A DNA stretch of 64,000 nucleotides from Microvirga arsenatis (GCF_009910705.1 NZ_JAAAXJ010000003.1:496001-560000), one strand, 5' to 3'. Positions 48,575 through 57,918 are shown, counted from the first letter of the stretch. Made by a program: numbers and translations. The notes: generated by a model from the letters alone, not told the origin.

Positions 48575-49723
48575 ATGAACGAGTTCCAGGAGAACAAGAC
48601 GGATACCCCCGAGCGAACCATCTCTGAACGGCACATCGAAGCCGTACGGCAGCAGGGTGGCCTGTTCGTCGAGGCCGTTCGCCGGACCCGCATGCCAATG
48701 CTCGTGACCGACGCCACCCTGCCCGGCAATCCCATCGTTTTTGCCAACCAGTCCTTCGTCGATCTGTCCGGCTACACCATGGACGAGCTGCTCGGGCAAG
48801 ATTCGCACTTCATGAATGGCGAAGGCACAGACCCTGAGGCCATCCGGCGCTATGAGGTCGCGATCCTGGAGGGGCGGGACGAAACCCTGGAGATCCTTCA
48901 GTACCGCAAGGACGGCACCCCGTTTCGGGCGATGCTGTTTGCCAGTCCCATTGATGACGGCCAGGGCACCGTTACCAATCATTTTCTTTCCTACTTGGAC
49001 ATCACCCGGCGTTATGACGCCGAAGAGGACCTTCGGAATCTTACTTCGGAACTGGAAGCCCGCGTGGCCGCCAGAACCCGGGAGCTGGAAGCCGTCAACG
49101 CCAAGCTATCGGCTTTGGTCACTGAGAGGGAAATGCTGCTGGTCGAGGTCAACCACCGGGCCAAGAACAGCCTTGCCATTGCCGCCTCTCTGCTGGCGAT
49201 CCAGGGGCGGCGGCAGCCGGATCCGGCCGTCAGGGCTCTGTTCGAGGAGGCTCAGGACCGTCTCAATGCCATGGCCCGGGTGCACGATCTCCTGAGCAAG
49301 TCGGAGAAGGCTCAGCGCGTCGACGTGTCTGTGTACGTGGCAGACCTGTGCGAGGCCTTGAGGCCGATTACGGAGAACGACGACCGCATCCGCCTTGAGG
49401 CAAAGATGGAAGACGGGATCCTGGTAGATGCTGACACGGCGGTTCCACTTGGCATTGTGCTGACGGAACTCGTCACCAACGCGGTGAAATATGCTTTCCC
49501 CGCCCCACGCTCAGGCATGATCCTCATTCAGGCAAGCCGTAGCCAGCCGGGTTGGGTTGAGGTGGTCGTCCGGGATGATGGGATCGGGCTGTCGAGCCTT
49601 CGGGAAGGATCGCTCGGCTATGGCCTGGTCCGGTCGCTCATTCAGCAGATCCGAGGTGAGATCGATATTCGGAACGAGGCTGGGCTCGTGGTGACGCTCT
49701 CGTTCCCGGAGGCGTCCCAGTAG
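48575..49723 (+). CDS. LOV-like PAS histidine kinase (HisKA_2 type) without the photoactive cysteine
   Basis: 382 residues. The sensor at about 25-150 matches LOV histidine kinases closely (IVFANQSFVDLSGYTMDELL; YRKDGTPFRAMLFASPIDDG). At the flavin-adduct site the usual GxNCRF is GQDSHF, so Cys is Ser77. The flavin-sensing Gln of the last strand is Tyr140 (SYLDIT). A short coiled coil leads to the HisKA_2 core (EVNHRAKNSLAIAASL, His194) and HATPase (VLTELVTNAVKYAFP; GYGLVRSLIQQIRG). It should not show normal LOV photochemistry. Confidence 0.88.
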   Translation: MNEFQENKTDTPERTISERHIEAVRQQGGLFVEAVRRTRMPMLVTDATLPGNPIVFANQSFVDLSGYTMDELLGQDSHFMNGEGTDPEAIRRYEVAILEGRDETLEILQYRKDGTPFRAMLFASPIDDGQGTVTNHFLSYLDITRRYDAEEDLRNLTSELEARVAARTRELEAVNAKLSALVTEREMLLVEVNHRAKNSLAIAASLLAIQGRRQPDPAVRALFEEAQDRLNAMARVHDLLSKSEKAQRVDVSVYVADLCEALRPITENDDRIRLEAKMEDGILVDADTAVPLGIVLTELVTNAVKYAFPAPRSGMILIQASRSQPGWVEVVVRDDGIGLSSLREGSLGYGLVRSLIQQIRGEIDIRNEAGLVVTLSFPEASQ

Positions 49724-49844
49724 GCGCCGGAACACAGTACAGATGGTGTGATAGGTGGTGACGCGGATTAAAGATGTGGTCCGCGCCGGGCGAATATGAT
49801 CTTGCCCTTAGGAACGAAGAGGATTGATCGCCATTCGAATCGAC

Positions 49845-50231
49845 ATGCCTGAGAGGAAACCCGACATCCGCGCGCTCGTTCTCGTCGTCGAGGACGAGGC
49901 GCTCGTCCGCATGATGCTGGTGGACGTGCTGGACGATGCTGGCTTCAAGGTTATGGAGGCGGCCCACGCGGACGAGGCGCTCCATATTCTCGCGGCTGCT
50001 CCGGACGTCCAGGTGGTCGTTACGGACGTGGAAATGCCCCGCGGGAGCATCAACGGCTTCGAGCTGGCCCGCAGAGTGCGGGATGATCGACAGGATATTG
50101 GTGTCGTGATCGCATCCGGGCGCGTTGCCCCCGCTCCCGGGGACTTGCCGGAAGGCGCCTATTTTGTCGAAAAGCCCGTTCGTCCTGAAAGACTGCTTGA
50201 GCTGATCCGAGCGCTGCTTCGGGAGGGCTGA
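49845..50231 (+). CDS. Single-domain response regulator
   Basis: About 128 residues, a lone receiver domain with acidic pair VEDEALVR, phospho-acceptor Asp in VVVTDVEMPRGSING, Ser in VIASG and Lys in VEKPVRPERL. No output domain follows. It lies just downstream of the LOV-like kinase on the same strand and is probably its phospho-acceptor or a relay in the general stress response. ATG 49845 is used; a TTG at 49824 with AGAGGA immediately before it is possible. Confidence 0.85.
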   Translation: MPERKPDIRALVLVVEDEALVRMMLVDVLDDAGFKVMEAAHADEALHILAAAPDVQVVVTDVEMPRGSINGFELARRVRDDRQDIGVVIASGRVAPAPGDLPEGAYFVEKPVRPERLLELIRALLREG

Positions 50232-50287
50232 GAGCGCCACGGGCGAGCGCTCGTGCCGCTTAAGCGTCGGCGCAAGCCTGTACTCGG

Positions 50288-51022
50288 TTACGGGCGACCG
50301 GCAAAGAGCGCATCGTTCCGGGTGCGCCATGCTTCGTCCGACAGCCACTTGTAATCCTGATCGGGCATGAGCGGGATGGTCTTTACCTTCGCCTCGGGCA
50401 TGGGAAGGAAGAAGCTGTCGCGCTCCTGTGAGACCTTGAGGGAACGGATCGGCACGACGATGCTGTCCTTGCCGGGCGTGAAGAACCCTCCTGACGCGAC
50501 AATGGCATAGTCGCGACGATCCTTGGTGCCGAACACGACGTTTCTGACTTCTCCCACAATCTTGTCGTCGGCACTTCGCACCTCGGCGCCGAGGATCTGG
50601 TCAGCCCTCAAGCCTGGAGCAAGCTCGTCGATGTTGACGAGCGGCTTGGCATCCTTGTCAGTACGACGGCCCTGGACAGCGCCCCGCTGGACCTTTGGTT
50701 CTCGCGCGCTCATCTGCGTCTCCGCATCCTCCTCGTCGTTGCCACCCAAGGAGTTTATCGGAGGGCCGGCGAGAAGTTCGCGGATATTGCCCAGGAGGCG
50801 CTCGCAGTCATCATGACGCCCGTAAGACCTGAGCGTGATCGCCGCGTCGCGCAAGTTGCGCAGATCGCGCACGGTCTGGCGATTGGCCTTCCCGCGAAGT
50901 TCGGGCTTTTGCAGGATGGCTTCCTCGAGTTTGGCATCCGCGATCTGGCAGTCGGCGATCGCTTGTGTGACACCGAGCAGGCTGAGGAGAGTAGTCGCGA
51001 GGAGAATTTGTGCTGATTTCAT
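50288..51022 (-). CDS. Secreted PRC-barrel domain protein
   Basis: 244 residues. A signal peptide (ILLATTLLSLLGVTQAIADC) precedes a helical region with paired cysteines and an acidic linker. A PRC-barrel domain follows (LRADQILGAEVRSADDKIVG; DYAIVASGGFFTPGKDSIVV). PRC barrels occur in RimM and in photosynthetic reaction-centre H; the secreted versions in Rhizobiales are of unknown function, perhaps envelope stress. It is convergent with the receiver gene. Confidence 0.82.
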   Translation of the reverse strand: MKSAQILLATTLLSLLGVTQAIADCQIADAKLEEAILQKPELRGKANRQTVRDLRNLRDAAITLRSYGRHDDCERLLGNIRELLAGPPINSLGGNDEEDAETQMSAREPKVQRGAVQGRRTDKDAKPLVNIDELAPGLRADQILGAEVRSADDKIVGEVRNVVFGTKDRRDYAIVASGGFFTPGKDSIVVPIRSLKVSQERDSFFLPMPEAKVKTIPLMPDQDYKWLSDEAWRTRNDALFAGRP

Positions 51023-51341
51023 CATTGGTCCGATCTGTAGGAAAGGCAGGTTGCCAGACATGGCCACCTTCTGCCGCCAGCCATACCGTCTGGAGCAGTA
51101 AGCCGCATCGCGATGCCGGCAGGATTTATATGGTCACTTCAGGAGTGATGCTGCGATAATGCAAGCAAATCTCCAATAAGTGCATATTATCTAAAAAGAT
51201 CTGTCTATGCATCATACATGCTTTCAGTAAATTATATATCTAAAAATACTTTAATTTTATTGGTAAAACATCATGAACGTCATCAATAAGCCATCGTGCA
51301 GATCGTATTCTTCGGGAAGAAAATGCAGGAAGGACAATGAT
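51023..51341. other. AT-rich intergenic region
   Basis: Much more AT-rich than its surroundings (runs such as AATTATATATCTAAAAATAC near 51231-51250). It separates the leftward PRC-barrel gene from the rightward DUF2934 gene and must hold both promoters. No gene, repeat or recognisable operator was found. GGAAGG before 51342 is the DUF2934 ribosome site. Confidence 0.45.
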
Positions 51342-51563
51342 ATGGAACAGCATGCCGACGAGACACAGGACCGGATCAGACAGCGCGCCTACGAGCTTTG
51401 GGAGCAACACGGTCGGTCTGCAGGCCATGAGACGGAGTTTTGGCACCAGGCCGAACGTGAACTGAAGGGCGAAGAGAGCAGCAGCGACACCAGCAGAGGC
51501 ATCAGCGCGAACGCTTCCTCCGCCAGGAGCGGCTCCGGATCGGATGGTCCAGGAAAGGCGTGA
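51342..51563 (+). CDS. DUF2934 small protein
   Basis: 73 residues. The first half is the DUF2934 motif (DRIRQRAYELWEQHGRSAGH; EFWHQAERELKGE), a short helical hairpin found in many soil alphaproteobacteria. The second half is serine- and glycine-rich and likely disordered. The start at 51342 has GGAAGG upstream; an earlier ATG would add an atypical leader. Function unknown; such proteins often appear in stress clusters. Confidence 0.8.
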   Translation: MEQHADETQDRIRQRAYELWEQHGRSAGHETEFWHQAERELKGEESSSDTSRGISANASSARSGSGSDGPGKA

Positions 51564-51686
51564 TTTCTGGAGAAATGGCAGGCTGGGGTTGATAATCCTG
51601 TCTCCATAGGTCGCCACTCATGGAACTATGGCTTTGAGTCCTCAGTCTTTCCCCGGAGTCGATTTGATGTCGTGGGAGGAGGTTGA

Positions 51687-52163
51687 ATGGAACAGATTGA
51701 ACAGCTGCTGGAGTCGCTTCGGGTATTGCCTCACGCCGCCGCGTTAGCCTTTGCCTATGTGCTTGCCTTGCCGATCGGATGGGATCGTGAGCGCAATGAA
51801 CGAAGTGCCGGCCTACGAACCTTTCCTCTTGTCGCTGTTGCAAGCTGCGGATTCGTTCAGGCAACGGAGGGCATCACGGGGAATTCGCCAGAGGCGCAGG
51901 CGCGGATCATCGAGGGGCTGATTACCGGCATCGGCTTCATTGGTGGAGGTGCGATCATCAAGCAATCCGGCGCCGTGCAAGGGACCGCCACAGCCGCAGG
52001 CTTATGGGCGACCGGCGCAGTTGGAGCTGCCGTGGGCCTTGGCAGCTACGATGTTGCCATCGTGGTCACCCTGTTCACCATCTTCACATTCCGCATCCTG
52101 TCTCCGGTGAAACAGCAGAAGACGCCCCGCGACGATATCGGGCCTCCATCAGGCTCCTCATGA
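51687..52163 (+). CDS. MgtC/SapB-family membrane protein
   Basis: 158 residues with four or five membrane helices. Family motifs: LALPIGWDRERNERSAGLRT, FPLVAVASCGFVQAT, ARIIEGLITGIGFIGGGAII and GAVQGTATAAGLWATGAVGA. MgtC-like proteins modulate Mg limitation and acid responses and F-type ATPase activity. GGAGGAGG precedes the ATG. A close, frameshifted copy lies at 56308-56783, and a CorA transporter follows that copy, so Mg homeostasis is a theme here. Confidence 0.9.
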   Translation: MEQIEQLLESLRVLPHAAALAFAYVLALPIGWDRERNERSAGLRTFPLVAVASCGFVQATEGITGNSPEAQARIIEGLITGIGFIGGGAIIKQSGAVQGTATAAGLWATGAVGAAVGLGSYDVAIVVTLFTIFTFRILSPVKQQKTPRDDIGPPSGSS

Positions 52164-52365
52164 AGCAGTCCCTATGTCGCCAGGCTTGAAGGCTGCTCTC
52201 CGCGCGCCCATGTGTTCTTTGCGGGCCGGGCCCCTCTGACAGGCACCATCGCGTGGCTGTGATGTCGGACCGCAGCGAGAATGCCTGGTGCTGATCACTG
52301 TAGGACTGATTGGCACTCTGAGTTCATTGTTCGTTATGCTGTTACCAGCCTCAGGAGGCCCGCCT

Positions 52366-52674
52366 ATGACCAGTGCTGCCGGCATGCCGTGTCCCGTCTG
52401 TCGTGTCTCGCTCGTGATGAGTGAACGACAGGGCGTCGAGATTGACTATTGCCCCCAATGCCGGGGCGTTTGGCTCGACCGCGGGGAACTCGACAAGATC
52501 CTCGAGCGAAGTGCCCAAGACGCACCAGCCGCCCCTCCAGTACAACAGCCCTCCTTTCCAAGGCCGCAGTATGATCAGGGCCACGATCGAGGGTACGCTC
52601 AGCCATACGGGAACGGCCATCGGCACGGCCACCCGAAGCGAAAGAAGTCCTTCCTCGAAGAACTATTCGATTGA
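52366..52674 (+). CDS. TFIIB-type zinc-ribbon protein
   Basis: 102 residues. Two Cys pairs, CPVC (near residue 10) and CPQC (near 34), form a zinc ribbon with the family sequence IDYCPQCRGVWLDRGELDKI. The tail is rich in Pro, Gln and His (QPSFPRPQYDQGHDRG; GNGHRHGHPKRKKS) and may bind metal. ATG 52366 has AGGAGG upstream. It ends in an intrinsic terminator. Function of this family is unknown. Confidence 0.85.
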   Translation: MTSAAGMPCPVCRVSLVMSERQGVEIDYCPQCRGVWLDRGELDKILERSAQDAPAAPPVQQPSFPRPQYDQGHDRGYAQPYGNGHRHGHPKRKKSFLEELFD

Positions 52675-52696
52675 GACGCTTCGGACGATAAATGGG

Positions 52697-52720
52697 AAAG
52701 GCCCCGTTCTGGGGCCTTTT
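52697..52720 (+). terminator. Rho-independent terminator of the zinc-ribbon gene
   Basis: Stem AAAGGCCCC - GTTCT - GGGGCCTTT followed by T. Symmetric A and T flanks would let it work in both directions. Confidence 0.85.
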
Positions 52721-52844
52721 ATATGTTTGGGTCAGGCGAGTGGATCAGTCCGCGGTGCGCCCAATGGTCTCCGCAAGGGGAAAGTTCCGAAAGCTGCTGC
52801 ATGTGATATCGAAATGATCGCCATTACTGGCGTTGGACCCGTTC

Positions 52845-53309
52845 ATGACCTCAGCCTCCCTCAAGTTCTGCGTAGGTCTTGCTGTCGCACTCGCTCTCGG
52901 CGGTTGTTCGACCCTCAGGGGCGCTCTTGTCCCGGTTCCTGCCGCTGCTCCGGGGGCGAGCCAGGTCGACATGCTGGTTGCGACCACGCGCAGTCCTACC
53001 GAGCCCTCCGAGATGTTCTCCGGCGCCCGTGGATCATGCCTGTCCTTCGCCAACATCACGGTTTCGATCCCACCGGAAAGCGCCCGCAGGGTAGGGGAGG
53101 TGCAGTGGCCGAGCCGCGTTCCAGGCAGTCCCGCAACCGATTTCGTGACGCTCAAGGCCGACGTCATCAACCAGAAGCAGGCGATGGCCTGGTTCAATTG
53201 GGCGATGGCAAAGCAGATGAGACATTGCGAAGTAATTGAGACAATGCCGCCCCGGTGCTTTCGACCCGGTCATCTGACAAGAAGGAGTATAGTCAACCGA
53301 GAGAGTTAA
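52845..53309 (+). pseudogene. DUF900 alpha/beta hydrolase, 5' half
   Basis: The start is a lipoprotein signal (LKFCVGLAVALALGGCS) and the DUF900 N-terminal region follows (GASQVDMLVATTRSPTEPSE; LSYANI-like LSFANITVSIPPE; VGEVQWPSRVPGSPATDF). The match stops near 53217, where a TGAGACA end of an inserted element begins; the last ~30 codons are element sequence. The 3' half resumes at about 54050. The intact gene would encode an exported esterase/lipase-like protein of about 400 residues. Confidence 0.75.
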
Positions 53310-53989
53310 GCCGGCACAGCGCAGGTTTATCGCTGATGCAGCACGGTTCGTTACCTGCGTGCCAGAGCGTGCGCAAACTGCTCCGGTGGAGCGCTTTCGG
53401 GCCAAGCCGGCACGCCGTCCGGGATTGTGATCCACGGCTGCTTTCGCTTGACCCAGATGTGCGCTACCACGTCAAGGGCATCGCTCCTATCCAGAGTGCC
53501 TGCGCGCAAGCCCACAAGCCCTGGTCGCGCGCTGTTGGTGCTGTAGAGGCGGGTGTGGCACACCCCGCATACCCGCTGACGCGACACCCGGCCGCTCGGC
53601 CCAGTCACCTCACAGAGCGCGACGGGGCCGGACACGGTGAGAAGAGCCTCGGGCAGGAGGGCCACTTGGTTGAAGGCACTTCCGGACCAGGTCTGGCAAT
53701 CACGGCAATGGCAGGCATAGGTCGGTGGCAGCCGGTCGAGAGCAAGGACATAGCGCACGGCACCGCAGCCACATCCTCCCTCTATAGTCGCCTTCATGTG
53801 CCCGCTCCCTGCGCTCCTGATTGCGACACGAATACGATAGCTGGCGGTCGCGTTCAAGCGCGGCGGCGTTCCGGCACGGGTCTCGAGCCCAGCCGGTCGC
53901 GCCAGAGATTTGGGATGCAGCCTTGCCCGAAACTCGGTGCATACTCGCCTTTTTGTCTCAAAATGTCAGCAAATCGCTAGGTTGTCTCA
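53218..53989. mobile_element. 772-bp element bounded by TGAGACA ends, carrying a GFA-family gene
   Basis: The left end has TGAGACA at 53218-53224 and again at 53237-53243. The right end has the complement, TGTCTCA, at 53954-53960 and at 53983-53989, so the ends are inverted and each is doubled. The element interrupts the DUF900 gene. It has one gene (GFA family, minus strand) and no transposase, so it would be non-autonomous. No clear target duplication is seen, and about 60 further bases separate the right end from recognisable DUF900 sequence. Confidence 0.5.
53351..53797 (-). CDS. GFA/CENP-V-domain protein (glutathione-dependent formaldehyde-activating-like)
   Basis: 148 residues. The zinc-binding cysteine set is complete: GGCGCGAVRY near the start, CHCRDCQ in the middle and CGVCHTRLY later. 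GFA proteins bind glutathione and zinc; only some accelerate formaldehyde-glutathione adduct formation, and most have unknown substrates. ATG 53797 is chosen for AGGGAGCG upstream and the usual family start. It sits inside an element that splits a DUF900 gene, so it may be mobile cargo. Confidence 0.82.
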   Translation of the reverse strand: MKATIEGGCGCGAVRYVLALDRLPPTYACHCRDCQTWSGSAFNQVALLPEALLTVSGPVALCEVTGPSGRVSRQRVCGVCHTRLYSTNSARPGLVGLRAGTLDRSDALDVVAHIWVKRKQPWITIPDGVPAWPESAPPEQFAHALARR

Positions 53990-54061
53990 GTTCCTGTAAC
54001 GACGGATTCGCTGAACGAGTGCTCCTAAGGTGGAAAAGCCTAGCATTTTGTCCCGGATCCT

Positions 54062-54949
54062 ATGCATCACTTCATCAATCGTGCCGTCGCCAAGGTCCCG
54101 AAGCGCCGCGTCCTCGTCTTCATCCATGGCTTCAACAACCGGTTTGATGACGCGGTCTTCCGCTTCGCTCAGATCATCCATGAATCCCAGGTGCCGGTGG
54201 TTCCGGTGCTCTTTACCTGGCCGTCCCGCGGCAGTGTCCTGGCCTATGGATATGATCGTGAAAGCAGCACCTATTCGCGCAACGCGCTTGAGGACGTGCT
54301 GAAGGCCTTGGCCAAGGATCCCACCGTGGGCGAGATTTCGATTCTGGCGCACTCGATGGGCAATGTCGTGACCCTCGAGGCCCTGCGCCAGATGGCGATC
54401 CGGAACGGCAGGGTCGCTCCCAAGATCCGCAATGTCGTGCTCGCCGCGCCCGATGTCGATGTGGATCTTGCCCGGGAGGCCGTGAGCAACATGGACCCCA
54501 ACCGCCCGAACGTCACGCTCCTGGTGTCTCAGGACGACCGAGCTTTAGCGATATCGAGCCGTGTGTGGGGCGGTTCGGTCAGGCTGGGGGCCATCGATCC
54601 GGATCAGGAGCCGTACCGAACCGATCTGAGGCAATCGAACATCACGGTTCTCAACCTCACCAAGCTGAACTCCGGCGACATCCTGAACCACGGCAAATTT
54701 GCAGAAAGCCCCGAGGTCGTCCAGATCATCGGTCGGCAGCTTGCAGGCGGACAGGTCCTGACCGACTCCCGGGTTGGCGTAGGCGATGTGATCATCGGCG
54801 CCACTACCGGCCTGGCGTCTTCGGTCGGAAGGGCCGCGGGGGTCGTTGTTGCGGCGCCGGTTGCCGTTGTGGATCCCCGGACAAGGGAAAGCCTCGTCGA
54901 GCACGTACAGGAACTAGGGCAAACCCTCCCTGTGACGCCAATACCATGA
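54062..54949 (+). pseudogene. DUF900 alpha/beta hydrolase, 3' half
   Basis: About 295 residues of the catalytic part: RRVLVFIHGFNNRFDDAVFR, VLFTWPSRGSVLAYGYDRES, the nucleophile elbow ILAHSMGNVVTLEALRQM and VVLAAPDVDVDLAREAV. The ATG at 54062 has no good ribosome site, and a stop codon lies just upstream in frame, so the half is probably not made, or only as a cytoplasmic fragment lacking its signal peptide. A glycine/valine-rich tail (SVGRAAGVVVAAPVAVVD) ends the protein. Confidence 0.75.
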
Positions 54950-55097
54950 GCCCACGTTTGCTCGTGCCGGCGTTCCCGTCACTTTGGCTCGGCAACTCGG
55001 AACAGAGATTGGGCATATCCGGGGATGTCGGGCTGCATGGTCGACGTCAGCAGCCTGCCCGTCTCCCATGAACTCGCGCGTTGTCTGTGTGCCGGCA

Positions 55098-56141
55098 TCA
55101 GGCGTGCGACGCACCGATGTGATCCGCCATATTGGCGCCCCGAGACCCGAGCGGAACGGGAGCGCCCTCCGTGCTGTCTTTGGCAGTCTGGTGCTCCATC
55201 TCGGCGTTGAGCTCGGCGCCGAGCAAGACAATCACCACCGACAGCCAGATCCAAATCATGAAGCCAACGCCGGCGCCGAGCGAGCCATAAGTCTTGTTGT
55301 AGCTATCGAAGTTGGCGACGTACCAGGAGAACAGCATCGACGCCGCTAGCCAAAGCATGGCCGCCATGGCGCTGCCCCAGGTCACCCAACCCCACTTGGC
55401 ATCTTGGCGGCTCGGGCCGTAGCGGTAGATGACGGCAAGCCATGCAAAGACCACGACGAGAAGGGTCGGCCAGCGCAGAATGCTCAGGAGCCGTCCGGCC
55501 GGGGTGACGAAGCCCATGAAGGTAAGCACGACGGGAGTTGCCACGACCGCACTGATGGCCAGGATCACGATGCCAGCCATGCCGAGCGTGATAAGGAACG
55601 TCGTGGTGTAGAAGCGCAGCAAACTGCGCTTCTCCTTCTCACCGTAGACCACATTGAGTGCATCGAAGAGTGCCGCAACGCCCGAGTTCGCGCTCCAGAG
55701 CGCCACCAGAAAGCCCACCACGAAAGCAAGACTGAGCGTGTCGCTGTCTTGGGCAATGATGAGGCTGATCTGCTCGCCGATGAGCTCGAGTACGCCGCCG
55801 GGCAAAATCCCTGCCAAAAGCGACAGATGATCCCTGATCGTGCTCGTATCGGCAAAGAGCCCGTAGAGCGACACGATCGTGGCGACTGCTGGGAAAACCG
55901 CCAGCAGGGCGAAAAACGCGACCCCGCCCGAAGTCGACATGATCCGGTTCTCCGGGATCGACCACAGCATGCGCCAGAGGATGTCTTTCCAGCCCCGCGC
56001 CGGGATATCCCTGGGCGTGTTCGCTTCGCGCCCCCGGCCAGGCTCACGGGCTCGGACGAGATCGTCCGGTGGCTCGCCGTGGGCTGCCTTCTCGCCGACG
56101 CTGGTGCGCCAATCCTCTGCCTGTTCATTCATCGGAGCCAT
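55098..56141 (-). CDS. YihY/virulence factor BrkB-family membrane protein
   Basis: 347 residues. A charged cytoplasmic start is followed by six helices with the family pattern STSGGVAFFALLAVFPAVAT, SLLAGILPGGVLELIGEQIS, ALWSANSGVAALFDALNVVY and KTYGSLGAGVGFMIWIWLSV. The protein is an inner-membrane transporter or integrity factor of unclear function (once misnamed RNase BN). ATG 56141 has GAGAAGCC upstream. Confidence 0.9.
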   Translation of the reverse strand: MAPMNEQAEDWRTSVGEKAAHGEPPDDLVRAREPGRGREANTPRDIPARGWKDILWRMLWSIPENRIMSTSGGVAFFALLAVFPAVATIVSLYGLFADTSTIRDHLSLLAGILPGGVLELIGEQISLIIAQDSDTLSLAFVVGFLVALWSANSGVAALFDALNVVYGEKEKRSLLRFYTTTFLITLGMAGIVILAISAVVATPVVLTFMGFVTPAGRLLSILRWPTLLVVVFAWLAVIYRYGPSRQDAKWGWVTWGSAMAAMLWLAASMLFSWYVANFDSYNKTYGSLGAGVGFMIWIWLSVVIVLLGAELNAEMEHQTAKDSTEGAPVPLGSRGANMADHIGASHA

Positions 56142-56307
56142 GGCTTCTCGATCCAATTTCGGCAGAGTATCACGTTCGGAAGCTCCTCGCCGCTCCAACC
56201 CGACGCGGCACTGGAACTGCCGTAAGTCCCGAAAGGCCTCTCATGGAGCTCACGTTTCAGATTGGCGGTCTTCCCCCGGGTCGGTTGGATACCTTTGGAA
56301 ATGTTGA

Positions 56308-56783
56308 ATGGAACAAATTGAGCGCTTGTTAGAGGCGCTGCGGGTATTGCCTCACGTCGCCACCCTGGCCATTGCCTATGCGCTTGCCGTACCTACCGGA
56401 TGGGATCGTGAGCGAAGCGAACGAAGTGCTGGCTTGCGGACCTTCCCGCTCGTGGCGGTTGCAAGTTGCGACTTCGTTCAGGCCACAAAGGCATTACCGG
56501 GAACTCGCCGGAGGCGCAGGCGCGGATCATCGAAGGCCTGATTACCGGAGTCGGCTTCATCGGTGGCGGCGCCATCATCAAGCAGTCCGGCGCTGTACAG
56601 GGAACGGCCACGGCGGCAGGGCTATGGGCGACTGGAGCTGTGGGGGCCGCGGTTGGCCTTGGCAGCTACGATGTCGCTGTCCTGGCCACCCTGTTCAGGA
56701 TCTTTACCTTCCGCGTCCTGTCCCCAGCGAAACACCAGAAGACGCCTGACGACGATATTGGCCCACCATCGGGCTCGCAGTGA
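56308..56783 (+). pseudogene. MgtC/SapB-family protein, frameshifted second copy
   Basis: The first frame gives MEQIERLLEALRVLPHVATL and VPTGWDRERSERSAGLRTFP, nearly the same as the intact copy at 51687. After CDFVQAT the reading moves to another frame (GNSPEAQARIIEGLITGVGF, then the same ending DDIGPPSGSQ). Comparison shows one G missing near 56490. Even the leader before the ATG resembles that of the first copy, so this is a duplication of a whole transcription unit that later broke. Confidence 0.85.
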
Positions 56784-56904
56784 AAAGGGAGTTCCTGGGA
56801 TGTCAGGCTCTTGGACTCGATCACGTGTGAGAGGATAGCTCGAACGAGGAGGCGCTCCAGCATCGGCCTTGGCACCGGATGAGGCGGCTGTGCGTTAGCC
56901 GACC

Positions 56905-57918
56905 ATGGCGAAATCCCTCAAGCTCGTATTGGCTCAACCGGAAGACACTCCAGGCATCATCGCCTCGGCCGTATATGCGGAAGGCCGACGCGTGGCCGAG
57001 GTTCCGATCGCGGAGGTTGGCGAATGGTCACGGAGGCCGGGGCATGTCGTCTGGATCGGTTTGCATGAGCCCGGCCTAGCTCTCCTGCGCCAGCTTCAGG
57101 CGGAGTTCGGTTTGCATGACCTCGCAATTGAAGATGCGCTCAAGGCGCACCAGCGGCCAAAGCTCGAACAATATGGCGAGGCCTTGTTCGTGGTGGCGCG
57201 GACCGCCCAGATGCTGGACGGGCGCATCGCCTTCGGCGAGACCCATCTGTTCGTCGGGCATGGCTACGTCGTGTCCGTGCGCCATGGCGCCTCGACAACC
57301 TACACCCCGGTGCGTGAGCGCTGCGAAGCCGATCCGGGGACACTCTCGGGTGGTGAGGACTATATTCTCTATGCCATTCTCGACTTCATCGTCGACAACT
57401 ACATGCCGGTGATCGAAGCAATCCAGTCCGAGGTCGAGGAGATCGAGGACTGCATTCTGGCTGAGACCTCAACCCAAGTTCACGTGCGACGGCTTTACCA
57501 ACTCCGGCGCGATCTCCTGCGCTTGCGCAATGCCGCGGTTCCGCTGGTAGAGGTCTGCCGCCGTTTGGAGCAACCCGGGCTGCCGGGGATCGACCCCGTG
57601 ATGTCCCCGCATTTTCGTGATGTCTCTGACCATATCCGCCGCGTCCAGGAGGAGATCGAGTCCTTGCGCGAGGTGCTGGCCTTCGCGTTCGAGACCAGCC
57701 TAATGGCCGGACAGGCGCAGCAGACCGAGATCACCCGCAAGCTGGCGGCTTGGGCGGCCATCCTGGCGGTGCCGACGGCCGTGGCCGGGATCTACGGCAT
57801 GAACTTCGAGCATATGCCCGAGCTGCGATGGCAATACGGCTATGCCGTCGTGCTGGCGATCATTGTCTCGGTGTGCGGCTGGTTGTATTGGAGGTTCCGC
57901 CAGAATCGGTGGCTTTAG
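56905..57918 (+). CDS. corA: CorA-family Mg2+/Co2+ transporter
   Basis: 337 residues. A cytoplasmic domain is followed by a long stalk helix (VEEIEDCILAETSTQVHVRR; REVLAFAFETSLMAGQAQQ) and two C-terminal membrane helices. The pore signature YGMNF ends the first helix, near residue 298, and a second helix (YAVVLAIIVSVCGWLYWRF) ends the protein. CorA pentamers import Mg2+. It lies downstream of the broken mgtC-like copy on the same strand. Confidence 0.93.
   Translation: MAKSLKLVLAQPEDTPGIIASAVYAEGRRVAEVPIAEVGEWSRRPGHVVWIGLHEPGLALLRQLQAEFGLHDLAIEDALKAHQRPKLEQYGEALFVVARTAQMLDGRIAFGETHLFVGHGYVVSVRHGASTTYTPVRERCEADPGTLSGGEDYILYAILDFIVDNYMPVIEAIQSEVEEIEDCILAETSTQVHVRRLYQLRRDLLRLRNAAVPLVEVCRRLEQPGLPGIDPVMSPHFRDVSDHIRRVQEEIESLREVLAFAFETSLMAGQAQQTEITRKLAAWAAILAVPTAVAGIYGMNFEHMPELRWQYGYAVVLAIIVSVCGWLYWRFRQNRWL

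Noticed and set aside
50232..50287. Inverted repeat between the receiver and PRC-barrel genes as a bidirectional terminator
   Set aside because: The stem is short and imperfect and there is no T-run on either side.
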